Below are positions 49,752 to 58,099 of a DNA stretch of 64,000 nt, piece by piece (the stretch's first letter is position 1; each line of letters opens with the position of its first letter). The DNA comes from Bacteroidales bacterium (GTDB taxonomy: Bacteria > Bacteroidota > Bacteroidia > Bacteroidales > UBA932). Made by a program: the position numbers and the translations under genes. The stretch lies in assembly GCA_017454265.1 (NCBI GenBank), contig JAFTDJ010000025.1, positions 20,633-84,632 of the forward strand, in the 5' to 3' direction. Below the pieces are notes generated by a model. It ran no database searches. It worked only from the letters and a program-made list of their open reading frames with translations, and was not told where the DNA came from.

Positions 49752-52522
49752 CGTCCGCAAATAGTTCTGAAGTCACAGTAAGCACATTTCTTAAGGTCGT
49801 CCGTGCGCGCCCATGGGACCTGCAGGTCAGAAATCTCGGCAAGAATTGCGTCCAGCTCACTCTGCATGGCATCGCAGTAATCTTCGTCGAGGAGGACGTT
49901 GCGAACCCCCTCGCCTCCCAGCAGCGCCGCCGGCTGATAGATGGCGCCGGAAATCTCCGCCCCGGGGTGCCTGTTCTGCACCATACGCTTGTACAGGAAC
50001 AGCTGGAAGCCGATCTTCGGCAGCCCGTCTTTGCCGGAGAAGTCAAAGTCTTCGTCTTCTACACGGCCTGTCTTATAATCAACCACCCTCAGTTTTCCGG
50101 GGCCGCTGCTGTCGAGCCGGTCCACAAAGCCTATGAAGTCATAGCCGCCGGAGCTGAGCTTTTCTTCCTGCTCAACACCCAGGATGCTGAAGGAGCCGCC
50201 GCACGCCTGCAGATAGGCGGCGTCTTCTGCAAGAACGGCATCTACATAGCTGCAGATTACATCCGCGAACACTATATTGCGTCCGCTCACCTCAAAGGTC
50301 TTGAGCTGCCGGCAGATGAGCGAATACACCAGTTTCCGGATACGTGATTTGTCTTTCCGCAGGGAAGCCACAAGGGCCGCATCTATCCGTCCGTGCCTTG
50401 GATACAGCGTCTCCATGGCCTTATGGAGCACGGTCCCTATCATCTTGGCATCCAGGAATTCCGACACTTCCTCCGGCTCCTTGAGACCCTCGACCTTGGA
50501 GTAGAAGAATTTTGCCGGGCAGTCGGAGTACGTCTTTATTGCGCTGGCGCTCAGCGGATTGAGATGGAGCTTCCGCAGGTGCTCCTCCGTCTTGTCCAGG
50601 ACGCCCGCTCCGCCTGCCGAGCCAAGTGGCGCCTGCACTTCATAATGGTTGACCTTCAACTTGAAGTGCAGCTCAAGCTGATGCAGGTAGCGGCTCGGCT
50701 CGCCTCCCTTAAGGCCTTCGGTACGCGAATCGTACACCATCCAAACCTTGGAAGCACGTTGTATCGCCCTGTAGAAATAATATGCCCATATAGCATCCTG
50801 GTACTCGTAGGTAGGCAGGCCGAAGCCCTTCCTGAGCTCCGGGGGCACGAAGGACGCGCTTACGCTGCGCCTCGGGAACACGCCCTCGTTGCAGCTGAGT
50901 ATCACAAGGTTGTCGAAATCCAGGGCGCGCAGCTCCAAGGGGCCCATTATCTGCATTCCCTGCAGGGGCTCGCCGAGGACAGGCACCGTAGCAGACGCCA
51001 TCAGCTGGCCCAGCAGGCGGAAGAAAGAAGCAGGCGAGAGATTGAGCTCGTAGCCGGAGAGTTCACGGAGCTGCTCATGGCAGCGCTTGGCAAAATCCAG
51101 CTCGAGCTGCATCTGCTCGTCGTTTTTGACTGCCAGCGCAAGCGTACCCAGCAGTTCCATCATCCAGTCGCACAAGGCTTGCACCTGTGCAGGATCGGGA
51201 TTGAGGTCCTTCACCACCGGGAGGAACAACGCCGCCAGCACTTTGTTGCCGGTAAACTCGGTAACGGGTATATAATACTGCCTTTTCTTACGACATTCCT
51301 CCAGCAGTTTGGCGCCGTCCTCCCCTACCGCCCTGCGGACTAGCGAGTTGGACGCTATCGCCCAAACCTGCTTGTGATAGAAGAAAGCCTCCCCGTTCCT
51401 CTCCCGGACGTGCAGCTGAAGGGCGCACAGGTCGGAAAGCAGCGCCCCTGTCTGGCTGCCGCTTATCGGGTAGCCCATCGTTACATTCAGCTTCCGTATG
51501 TGCTCCGGAACGGAATTGAGAACCGGAATCAGGAGGTTTTCGTCGGGCAGTACAACAGCGCTTTCTATCCCGGGATCGGAGGTACAGCGGGCAAGTATTT
51601 GAGGCAGCTGCTTGGCCTGCAATATGCTTCCCGGGACGCTCAGGATGTTGAGCTCCGTTTCCGGCAGGCCGTCGGGGTCAGGCTCGAATGCCTGGGGAAA
51701 TTCCAGTACGAAGTCCTTCAGGAAAAGGGAAGACTTATTGTCTTTGTCTTTTATCAGGTCTGAGCGCCAGTCCCAGCAGAACTCGGCAATGCCGGCCTTG
51801 TGCAGACGGCGCAAAAGCAGCTTTTCACATTCATTGAGGGCATTAAGGCCCACGAAAACAAAACGTTCCGCAGCCGGGAAGCGCGCCGCCATGATATCGG
51901 CTGCGCTTTCCTGCCCCAGACTGTCGCACAGCGCCCTGTAGGCCCGTCCCTCGTACCACATCCCCTTAGCGGAGAGCCTCTCGTTAAAGCTTTTGTACAG
52001 CGGCAGGAGGATACGCCAGATGCTGAGAAAGCTCTCTTTCACCCGGCCTCCGCTCAAGAAATGCCTGCTGAAGCGCTGCATCGCCTCCCTCTGGGTGTCG
52101 GTCAGCCACGACCAGTCGGTCTGCATCTGCTTGAACTCCTCCACATTGGCAAAAAGATGCGCCGGATTCACCAGATATTTGTCCACATCGTCGAAGTCAC
52201 TCAGCAGCGTGTCTCCCCAGAAGATAAAGTCGTCCAGGGGCTCCGCGGCAGCATTCAGGGCGCGGTAACACTCGTACAGCTCCAGCAGCAGGGGGATACG
52301 GCCCGTGACGCTCGCCCCGGCGGCATGATAGAAGAAGTCGTTCATCGTATACAGCTGCGGGGCCACGACCGGCCCCCTTCCGCCAGCCGCAATCTCTTCT
52401 CCGAGGTAATGCTCGAAGAAGCGGAGCGCCCTGCGGTTCGGGAACACGAAGCAGTATGAGCTGATGCCTGTGCCTGCCTTTCCGTAGCAGTGACGGGCCG
52501 TCTGTTTGAGAAAAGGAGTCAT
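49748..52522 (-). CDS. AddB-like PD-(D/E)XK nuclease with Fe-S cysteines
   Basis: 924 residues from ATG 52522; the TTG three codons earlier is inside the -7 box. An AddB-like protein: early PNRRALRFFEHYLGE and an inactive helicase-like core, then a C-terminal nuclease domain with RVVDYKTGRVEDE (Asp/Lys), and cysteines for a 4Fe-4S cluster (YSDCPAKFFYSKVEG and the terminal CAYCDFRTIC). AddB pairs with AddA in double-strand-break repair. It is transcribed first (promoter 52529-52560) and overlaps AddA by ATGA. Confidence 0.88.
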   Translation of the reverse strand: MTPFLKQTARHCYGKAGTGISSYCFVFPNRRALRFFEHYLGEEIAAGGRGPVVAPQLYTMNDFFYHAAGASVTGRIPLLLELYECYRALNAAAEPLDDFIFWGDTLLSDFDDVDKYLVNPAHLFANVEEFKQMQTDWSWLTDTQREAMQRFSRHFLSGGRVKESFLSIWRILLPLYKSFNERLSAKGMWYEGRAYRALCDSLGQESAADIMAARFPAAERFVFVGLNALNECEKLLLRRLHKAGIAEFCWDWRSDLIKDKDNKSSLFLKDFVLEFPQAFEPDPDGLPETELNILSVPGSILQAKQLPQILARCTSDPGIESAVVLPDENLLIPVLNSVPEHIRKLNVTMGYPISGSQTGALLSDLCALQLHVRERNGEAFFYHKQVWAIASNSLVRRAVGEDGAKLLEECRKKRQYYIPVTEFTGNKVLAALFLPVVKDLNPDPAQVQALCDWMMELLGTLALAVKNDEQMQLELDFAKRCHEQLRELSGYELNLSPASFFRLLGQLMASATVPVLGEPLQGMQIMGPLELRALDFDNLVILSCNEGVFPRRSVSASFVPPELRKGFGLPTYEYQDAIWAYYFYRAIQRASKVWMVYDSRTEGLKGGEPSRYLHQLELHFKLKVNHYEVQAPLGSAGGAGVLDKTEEHLRKLHLNPLSASAIKTYSDCPAKFFYSKVEGLKEPEEVSEFLDAKMIGTVLHKAMETLYPRHGRIDAALVASLRKDKSRIRKLVYSLICRQLKTFEVSGRNIVFADVICSYVDAVLAEDAAYLQACGGSFSILGVEQEEKLSSGGYDFIGFVDRLDSSGPGKLRVVDYKTGRVEDEDFDFSGKDGLPKIGFQLFLYKRMVQNRHPGAEISGAIYQPAALLGGEGVRNVLLDEDYCDAMQSELDAILAEISDLQVPWARTDDLKKCAYCDFRTICGR

Positions 52523-52528
52523 ACAAAA

Positions 52529-52560
52529 CAAATATACGCAATTCTTCCGTTTTTAGCAAA
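52529..52560 (-). promoter_or_regulatory. Promoter of the addB/addA-like operon (-7 TATATTTG, -33 TTTG)
   Basis: -7 box at 52529-52536, TTTG at 52557-52560 with a 20-bp spacer, both on the minus strand. A full Bacteroidetes promoter directly before ATG 52522. Confidence 0.75.
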
Positions 52561-52588
52561 TGCCTGATTGCCAGCGCAAAGCAAAAAA

Positions 52589-52614
52589 CAAGTGGGGGAA
52601 AAAGCCCCCACTTG
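52589..52614 (-). terminator. Rho-independent terminator of the porin operon
   Basis: Perfect 10-bp stem CAAGTGGGGG / CCCCCACTTG with a six-base loop, followed on the minus strand by TTTTTTG. It ends transcription from the O/P porin gene about 58 bases after its stop. Confidence 0.85.
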
Positions 52615-52672
52615 GAAACAATAAAAGGTTGAAATTCAAAACCTTAGAAAAAACGCCTCTGCGGCTGGCCTT

Positions 52673-53719
52673 TTACCAGCGGATATAAGCCATGAGCCAA
52701 ATATCACTATAGTTGAACTTGGTAGCCAGGTGATCCTGATGGAAACGGTATTCCAGCTGGAAGTTCAGGTTCTTGTGAAGGCGGAAGTTGGCGCAGGCGC
52801 TGTACATATCGTGGCTGCTGGCGGCATTCCCGTTGGCACGGAACTCGTCCCACTTTGCATAAATCTTGAGCCATGGCAGCACAGGAGCGCCTACGGTCAC
52901 GTACAAGGCATCTGCGGAACCGCTCTGGGCACGCTCACCGGCGATTGCCGTGGCATACTCGGCACGCACCGTCCAGTTGTTGCGATCGAACTTGAGACCG
53001 GCGCTCACGCGCTCACGCTTCAGGTCCGTGGTACCGTTGTTCCAACTGCCCTTCCATCCGAAAGCACCGATGTACAGGCCCTTAATGGGCTGGAACTGAA
53101 TGGTTCCGATGATGTCCTTCTCCTTGTTGGCGTCGGCAAGGTTGATGCCCTGTCCGTTGAATACACCCAGCTGATAGTGGACCAGGCGATGCTTGTCCTT
53201 GCCGATGGGAAAGAGATCGCCCTGGATCTGGAGGCCCTGGTCACGTCCGCCCATATTGGCTTCGCCGAGGCGGTCGCCCATACCGGCCATCTTCTGCACC
53301 AGGAACGAGAAGTCTCCCACTCCCACGTCCCAGGGATTCATAGGATTCTCGAAGGTGAAGGCGCGCTTGAACTGGCCGATCTTTACGGTAAATTCGGGGA
53401 ACTTAGCCCACTCCACATAGAAATCCTTCACATGAGGTTTCTCGCCATTGGCCTGGAACTGGATGCGGTAGTTGAACTGGTCGAAGATACTGCCGTCCAC
53501 ATAGGCACGGATGAGCCTGCAGTTGAATCCTCCCGGTTTTTCAGGGTTGAGGGTGGAATGCTTATAGGCGGTAATGATATATGCTCCGACCTTGGGCTTG
53601 CTGAAGAACTTGGTCTGGCCGATTCCGAATTTCGGCTTTTCGACAGTATTGTCGCTCTCCTGGGCAAACGCAGAGACGCTTGCCAGAAGCACGAACAAGG
53701 ATACGATATACTTTTTCAT
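52673..53719 (-). CDS. Phosphate-selective porin O/P-family protein
   Basis: 348 residues with a cleaved signal peptide (SVSAFAQE). The body alternates hydrophobic strands and ends in an aromatic residue (LMAYIRW), as in outer-membrane barrels. Patterns such as GQFKRAFTFENPMNPWDVGV, GMGDRLGEANMGGRDQGLQI and NLNFQLEYRFHQ match the porin O/P family, which forms anion channels. It follows the DASS transporter gene by one base, so the pair may move the same anion through both membranes (inference). A strong terminator follows. Confidence 0.88.
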   Translation of the reverse strand: MKKYIVSLFVLLASVSAFAQESDNTVEKPKFGIGQTKFFSKPKVGAYIITAYKHSTLNPEKPGGFNCRLIRAYVDGSIFDQFNYRIQFQANGEKPHVKDFYVEWAKFPEFTVKIGQFKRAFTFENPMNPWDVGVGDFSFLVQKMAGMGDRLGEANMGGRDQGLQIQGDLFPIGKDKHRLVHYQLGVFNGQGINLADANKEKDIIGTIQFQPIKGLYIGAFGWKGSWNNGTTDLKRERVSAGLKFDRNNWTVRAEYATAIAGERAQSGSADALYVTVGAPVLPWLKIYAKWDEFRANGNAASSHDMYSACANFRLHKNLNFQLEYRFHQDHLATKFNYSDIWLMAYIRW

Positions 53720-53720
53720 A

Positions 53721-55175
53721 CTATGCCTGAGGGAAAGGGAATAATGCAGTAAGCAGGAAGTAGCCGAGCACGAAACCGACCACGCCGACGATTATGCCGA
53801 CCTTCGCCATGTCCGAAGTCTTCACCAGTCCGGTAGAGGATGCAATTGCATTCGGAGGGGTAGAGATAGGGAAAAGCATTGCCAGGGAGGCGCACATTGC
53901 GATGAAAGGAATCATTGCATTCATGCCGCCGAGGGCGACGAACTGCGCGTTGTTGGCTGCCGAAGGATCGGCCATGGCCGTGCCGACGACCACAAGGATA
54001 GGGACAAGAAGGGCCGCAGTGGCGGAGTTGCTGATAAAGTTGGAGAGGAAGTAGCAGATGAGACCCGCAATGAGCATCACCACGACTACGTTCATGGCGC
54101 TGAAAGGAATAGCGTTGATGAGGGTGGCTGCAAGGCCGGTCTTGTTGAGTCCGGTACCGAGGGCGAAACCGCCGGCCACCAACCAAAGCACGCTCCAGTT
54201 GATTTCCTTGATATCTTCTTTTCCAAAGACTCCGGTACAAGTGTAAACGGCAAGAGGGATGAGGGCAACGATGTTGGAGTTGATTCCGGTGACGGATTCC
54301 GTAACCCACAGAAGTATGGTCACGAAGAAGGTGATCCAGGCCACGTAGGTCCTCCAGTCTTTCTTCTGCTCCTTCACCTCGATCTTAAGTTCGATGGTGT
54401 CTGACTTGAAGGGGAAGAAAAGCTGCAGGAGCACCCAGGCAAGCAGAATCATAACAATCACGAAAGGCACCATCCTGGCCATCCAGGGGCCGAAACCGAT
54501 GGCGTATCCGGCATTCTCCAGAGCGCCGATTGCAATGGCGTTGGGAGGAGTTCCGATGGGTGTTCCTATACCGCCGAGGTTGGCAGCTACAGGAATTGAC
54601 AGAGCCAGACCGACCTTGCCGGTCTCATCCTCGGGCAGGGCCTTGAGAACGGGGGCAAGGAAAGCGAGCATCATTGCAGCGGTTGCGGTGTTGCTCATAA
54701 ACATGGAGAAAATTGCAATCACAAGGAGGAACCCCAGAAGCACCATCTTGGGCTTCTTGCCGAAGATGCCGAGAAGGCCCTTGGCCATGACTGCATCCAT
54801 ACCGTATTTGGAAGCCACGATTGCAAGGACGAATCCACCGAGGAAAAGCATCACCACGGGATCCGCAAAGGATGCCATTATGCTCTTGTAATCCACCAGC
54901 GTACCGGCTTCGGGACGGCAGAAGAACACCAGACCCTTGTTGGAAACGCTCAGGAGCATCACCACTATGACTATCAGGGAAGTTGTCCAGTTGGGGATGA
55001 TTTCGAACATCCACATAAGCGCCGCAAACACGAAGATGGCGATCATACGCTGCTGGACCGGGGTGAGGTCCGCGATACCGAAGCTTGCGGTAGGGAGGGC
55101 CCAGAGAAGGATTGTGACTATGAGCACTATGGGCAGAAGCACACAATACTTGACAGAAAATTTACTGTTCGACAT
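53721..55175 (-). CDS. DASS/SLC13-family Na+:dicarboxylate (anion) symporter
   Basis: 484 residues from ATG 55175, with about 11-12 transmembrane segments. The two DASS motifs are MSNTATAAMMLAFLAPVLKA (first repeat) and ISNSATAALLVPILVVVG (second), with GTPIGTPPNAIAIGAL and PISTPPNAIASSTG hairpins. Members import succinate, citrate, tartrate or sulfate with Na+. A dicarboxylate substrate fits the fumarate metabolism of the organism but is not proven. It shares a divergent promoter region with the 4Fe-4S gene and is followed by the porin. Confidence 0.9.
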   Translation of the reverse strand: MSNSKFSVKYCVLLPIVLIVTILLWALPTASFGIADLTPVQQRMIAIFVFAALMWMFEIIPNWTTSLIVIVVMLLSVSNKGLVFFCRPEAGTLVDYKSIMASFADPVVMLFLGGFVLAIVASKYGMDAVMAKGLLGIFGKKPKMVLLGFLLVIAIFSMFMSNTATAAMMLAFLAPVLKALPEDETGKVGLALSIPVAANLGGIGTPIGTPPNAIAIGALENAGYAIGFGPWMARMVPFVIVMILLAWVLLQLFFPFKSDTIELKIEVKEQKKDWRTYVAWITFFVTILLWVTESVTGINSNIVALIPLAVYTCTGVFGKEDIKEINWSVLWLVAGGFALGTGLNKTGLAATLINAIPFSAMNVVVVMLIAGLICYFLSNFISNSATAALLVPILVVVGTAMADPSAANNAQFVALGGMNAMIPFIAMCASLAMLFPISTPPNAIASSTGLVKTSDMAKVGIIVGVVGFVLGYFLLTALFPFPQA

Positions 55176-55207
55176 ATTGTAATCTAATTGTTGCCATTTT
55201 TGCGGCG

Positions 55208-55238
55208 CAAATTTATAAAAAATTTGTGTTTGCACAAT
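55208..55238 (-). promoter_or_regulatory. Promoter of the DASS/porin operon (-7 TAAATTTG, -33 ATTG)
   Basis: -7 box at 55208-55215 and TTG core at 55235-55238 on the minus strand, 19-bp spacer; overlaps the divergent plus-strand promoter. Confidence 0.7.
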
Positions 55239-55259
55239 GATTCCTTTTGCTTATCTTTG
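55229..55259 (+). promoter_or_regulatory. Promoter of the 4Fe-4S/nuclease/GH2 operon (-33 TTTG, -7 TATCTTTG)
   Basis: TTTG at 55229-55232, TATCTTTG at 55252-55259, spacer exactly 19 bp, six bases before the ATG; the best match to the Bacteroidetes consensus in this window. Confidence 0.8.
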
Positions 55260-55264
55260 TGTTT

Positions 55265-57247
55265 ATGAAACCAACTCTACGTAAGAACTGGCCGAAATAC
55301 GTGCTCCAGTGGGGCGTTCTGGCTGCACTCATATTCTTTCTGAGTGGTCTTGCCGCCAAAGTTTTCCCCAAACTTGGGGCCGCCGACCCCGAGGCTTACT
55401 GCCCTATGGGCGGTCTTGAATCGCTTACTACTTACCTCACTCGCGGTTCCCTGCCCTGCTCGATGAGTTCGACCCAGATTCTGATGGGCATACTGATGGC
55501 CGCTTCAGTAGTACTCCTCGGAAAGCTGTTCTGCGCATACCTCTGTCCGATAGGGAGCGTAGAGGATATATTGACCAAGTTACGTAAAGCGTTTGGTTTC
55601 AATGATGTAGAAATAAGGGAAGGCAGCCTGCCCGACCTTCTCCTGAGGCTTGTCAAATATGGTCTCCTGTTCTGGCTTTTCTACGCTACGGCCACATCCA
55701 GCGAGCTCATCTGCAAGAGAATAGACCCCTACTACGCAATCGCCACCGGTTTCAAAGGAGAGATAGTCATATGGATGAGCCTGACCGCCCTTGCGACGGT
55801 GATTGTCTGCGGCTTTTTTGTAAAACGCTTCTTTTGCCGTTACATCTGCCCCCTCGGGGCGGCGGCAAACACCTTCCGGTTCTGGCTTCCCCTCTTGCTG
55901 CTTGCCGGTTTATGGTGGGTTCTGAGCCTTGCAGGGCTGTCTCTCCAGTGGTGGTGGCTGCTGGCGGCTTTCTGCATACTGGGATACCTGCTTGAGGTGT
56001 TGTACCGCAAGCCAAAGCTGCAACTCCTGCACGTCATTTACGACGACGACAGCTGCACCCGCCGGTGCTACAACTGCCAGAAGAGCTGCCCGTACAACAT
56101 AGACATTCCCGCCAGCGGCGGCGTGGTTACACACGTCGACTGCACCCTGTGCGGCGAATGCGTTGCCACCTGCCCCACCAGTGCGGTCAGCTTCGGAGCC
56201 GTCACAAAGAATATGGGCAACGGGCTCGGGCGCTTCCTGCCGCCCGTCCTGGCAATAGCGCTGACCGTGCTCGGAATCGTCTTCGGCCACAATTTCGAGG
56301 TGCCGACGATAGACGAAAAATGGGATATCGCGGAGGGCGTGGAGCTGCAGACGATGACGGTGGAGAACCTCACCAGCGTACACTGCTACAACAGTTCCAT
56401 GGCCTTCAAGAGCAAGATGCAAAAAGAAAAGGGTGTTCACGGAGTCAGGACCTATGCCGCATCCCATACTGTAGTAATCACTTACGACCCCACCGTCACC
56501 AGTGAAGAAAAAATCCTTGAAAACCTGTACGAGCCGTCACACTTCCGCGTCAACTCCCCCGATCCGTCCGTGTACAAGACGCTTCGCAAGCAGACCATAC
56601 GCACCGAGCATATGCCCAACCGCACCGACCTCAACCACCTTGGCCTGTTGATGCGATACAGCGGCAAGAAGATATTCGGTCTCCAGTCGGAATATGACTG
56701 CCCGCTGATTATTCACGTGTACTCAGACCCCGCCGAGGAGCTGGACGAAGCCTGGTTCCGCGAGATTGTGGAGAAAAAACTGCTCCAGATTCCCACCAAG
56801 GACGGCGGCACAAAGGATTTTCCCCTGAATTTCACTTTCGTCAGAATGGAGAAAGGCAGCAGTTTAATCCCCATTGCCGATTATCTTCAAGGTATGTTCG
56901 ACAATTTCACCTCCGAATCAAAGGGCGACCTGGCAAAATACGCTGCGGCGCCCCAGTACATCTACGAGATAGAAGACCAGAACTACGAGAAACCCGTTAT
57001 CCGGCGCGTATTGCCATACCTGAGCAATTACCTTGTCGGTCAGGACGGCGTGATAGGCGTGTATGTAAAGCTGAACGACCGTTTCAAGCCAAGCCTGCAG
57101 ATACGCTTTGCCTCTCCCATAACAGGAGATGGCATCTGGGAACTCCTCCAAAGCGAGAAATGGGTCATCACCAACTCACAAGGCGAGACCAGGGAAGTCG
57201 ATGCAATGATGAAATTCGACAAGAAAGGAAAAGTTTACAGCTATTGA
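55265..57247 (+). CDS. Polytopic 4Fe-4S membrane protein with HMA-like C-terminal domain
   Basis: 660 residues from ATG 55265. Six or so membrane segments (to about 245), with NapH/CcoG-type motifs CAYLCP (90-95) and CRYICP (191-196). Two ferredoxin clusters follow: CTRRCYNCQKSCP (264-276) and CTLCGECVATCP (293-304). After one more helix (about 318-335) comes an HMA-like fold (TMTVENLTSVHCYNSSMAFK, GVHGVRTYAASHTVVITYDP, then EEKILENLY) and a further soluble region. It is probably an electron-transfer protein of the membrane. The HMA-like tail is unusual for NapH/NosR types. First gene of a four-gene operon. Confidence 0.85.
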   Translation: MKPTLRKNWPKYVLQWGVLAALIFFLSGLAAKVFPKLGAADPEAYCPMGGLESLTTYLTRGSLPCSMSSTQILMGILMAASVVLLGKLFCAYLCPIGSVEDILTKLRKAFGFNDVEIREGSLPDLLLRLVKYGLLFWLFYATATSSELICKRIDPYYAIATGFKGEIVIWMSLTALATVIVCGFFVKRFFCRYICPLGAAANTFRFWLPLLLLAGLWWVLSLAGLSLQWWWLLAAFCILGYLLEVLYRKPKLQLLHVIYDDDSCTRRCYNCQKSCPYNIDIPASGGVVTHVDCTLCGECVATCPTSAVSFGAVTKNMGNGLGRFLPPVLAIALTVLGIVFGHNFEVPTIDEKWDIAEGVELQTMTVENLTSVHCYNSSMAFKSKMQKEKGVHGVRTYAASHTVVITYDPTVTSEEKILENLYEPSHFRVNSPDPSVYKTLRKQTIRTEHMPNRTDLNHLGLLMRYSGKKIFGLQSEYDCPLIIHVYSDPAEELDEAWFREIVEKKLLQIPTKDGGTKDFPLNFTFVRMEKGSSLIPIADYLQGMFDNFTSESKGDLAKYAAAPQYIYEIEDQNYEKPVIRRVLPYLSNYLVGQDGVIGVYVKLNDRFKPSLQIRFASPITGDGIWELLQSEKWVITNSQGETREVDAMMKFDKKGKVYSY

Positions 57248-57248
57248 T

Positions 57249-58094
57249 ATGAAAAAAAGCATCATCATCACCGCCTGTGCCCTTCTCTGCTGCTTTACGG
57301 CTGCAGGCTGGGGCCGCAAGGGGCACGCTACAGTTGCCCGCATCGCCGAAACAAGGCTCACAAAGACCACTCAAAAATGCATTTCCGAGATAATGCACGG
57401 AGAGTCTATCTGCGGCTATGCTTCATATGCCGACGAGCACAAAAACAAGCTTCTGGTAGATTATGGCTTCGACCCGGTGGACGCCAAGCGCGTAGCCGCC
57501 CTTCCGCATACCTTCGAGGCCAATATGGATTTCGAGCCGTTCCGCGGCATCAACGACAACGGGCGCTACGTAAAAAACTGCATCCATTTCATTGAGCAAT
57601 ACTCCGAAGACCTGAGAAACTGGAAAGAGTTGGACGACTCAACGGCCTTTACGGAGTTGGTCCTGATAGTCCACTTCTTAGGAGACATGCACTGCCCCGA
57701 GCATATCAGGTACAATCCTGAAGATATGACAATAGGCTATTACAACGTCACCTTCCGCAAAGAGGTGATACGCTATCACACCATTTGGGACAACAATATA
57801 ATAGAGCAGACCAATCCCTGGAGCTTCGGAGACCTTGCCCGCAATTTCGACTCTGCGACTCCCGCCGAAGAGGCCGAAATCGTGAAGGGAGGGCCTTACG
57901 AATGGGGGCGGGATGCCGCAAAATGCAGCTGGCCGGCGCACCAGGTAAAACCCGGAGACGTCCTTACAATGGACTGGTACTTCGCTCAGCAACCCTTGAT
58001 GCGGTCGCAACTCCGCAAAGCCGGATACCGCCTGGCCAAGCAACTAAATATGATTTTCGATCCCTCCTACGCACGCAAACACAAGAAAGACTGA
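57249..58094 (+). CDS. S1/P1-family zinc nuclease, exported
   Basis: 281 residues with a signal peptide ending AAG at residue 20; the mature N-terminus is Trp21, which in this family is itself a zinc ligand. Zinc-binding and catalytic motifs: WGRKGH (His26), YASYADE, HFIEQY, HFLGDMHCPEH and HTIWDNNIIE. Enzymes of the family cut single-stranded DNA and RNA and remove 3'-phosphates; here it would act in periplasm or outside, salvaging nucleotides. It starts two bases after the 4Fe-4S gene. Confidence 0.92.
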   Translation: MKKSIIITACALLCCFTAAGWGRKGHATVARIAETRLTKTTQKCISEIMHGESICGYASYADEHKNKLLVDYGFDPVDAKRVAALPHTFEANMDFEPFRGINDNGRYVKNCIHFIEQYSEDLRNWKELDDSTAFTELVLIVHFLGDMHCPEHIRYNPEDMTIGYYNVTFRKEVIRYHTIWDNNIIEQTNPWSFGDLARNFDSATPAEEAEIVKGGPYEWGRDAAKCSWPAHQVKPGDVLTMDWYFAQQPLMRSQLRKAGYRLAKQLNMIFDPSYARKHKKD

Positions 58095-58099
58095 ATACA

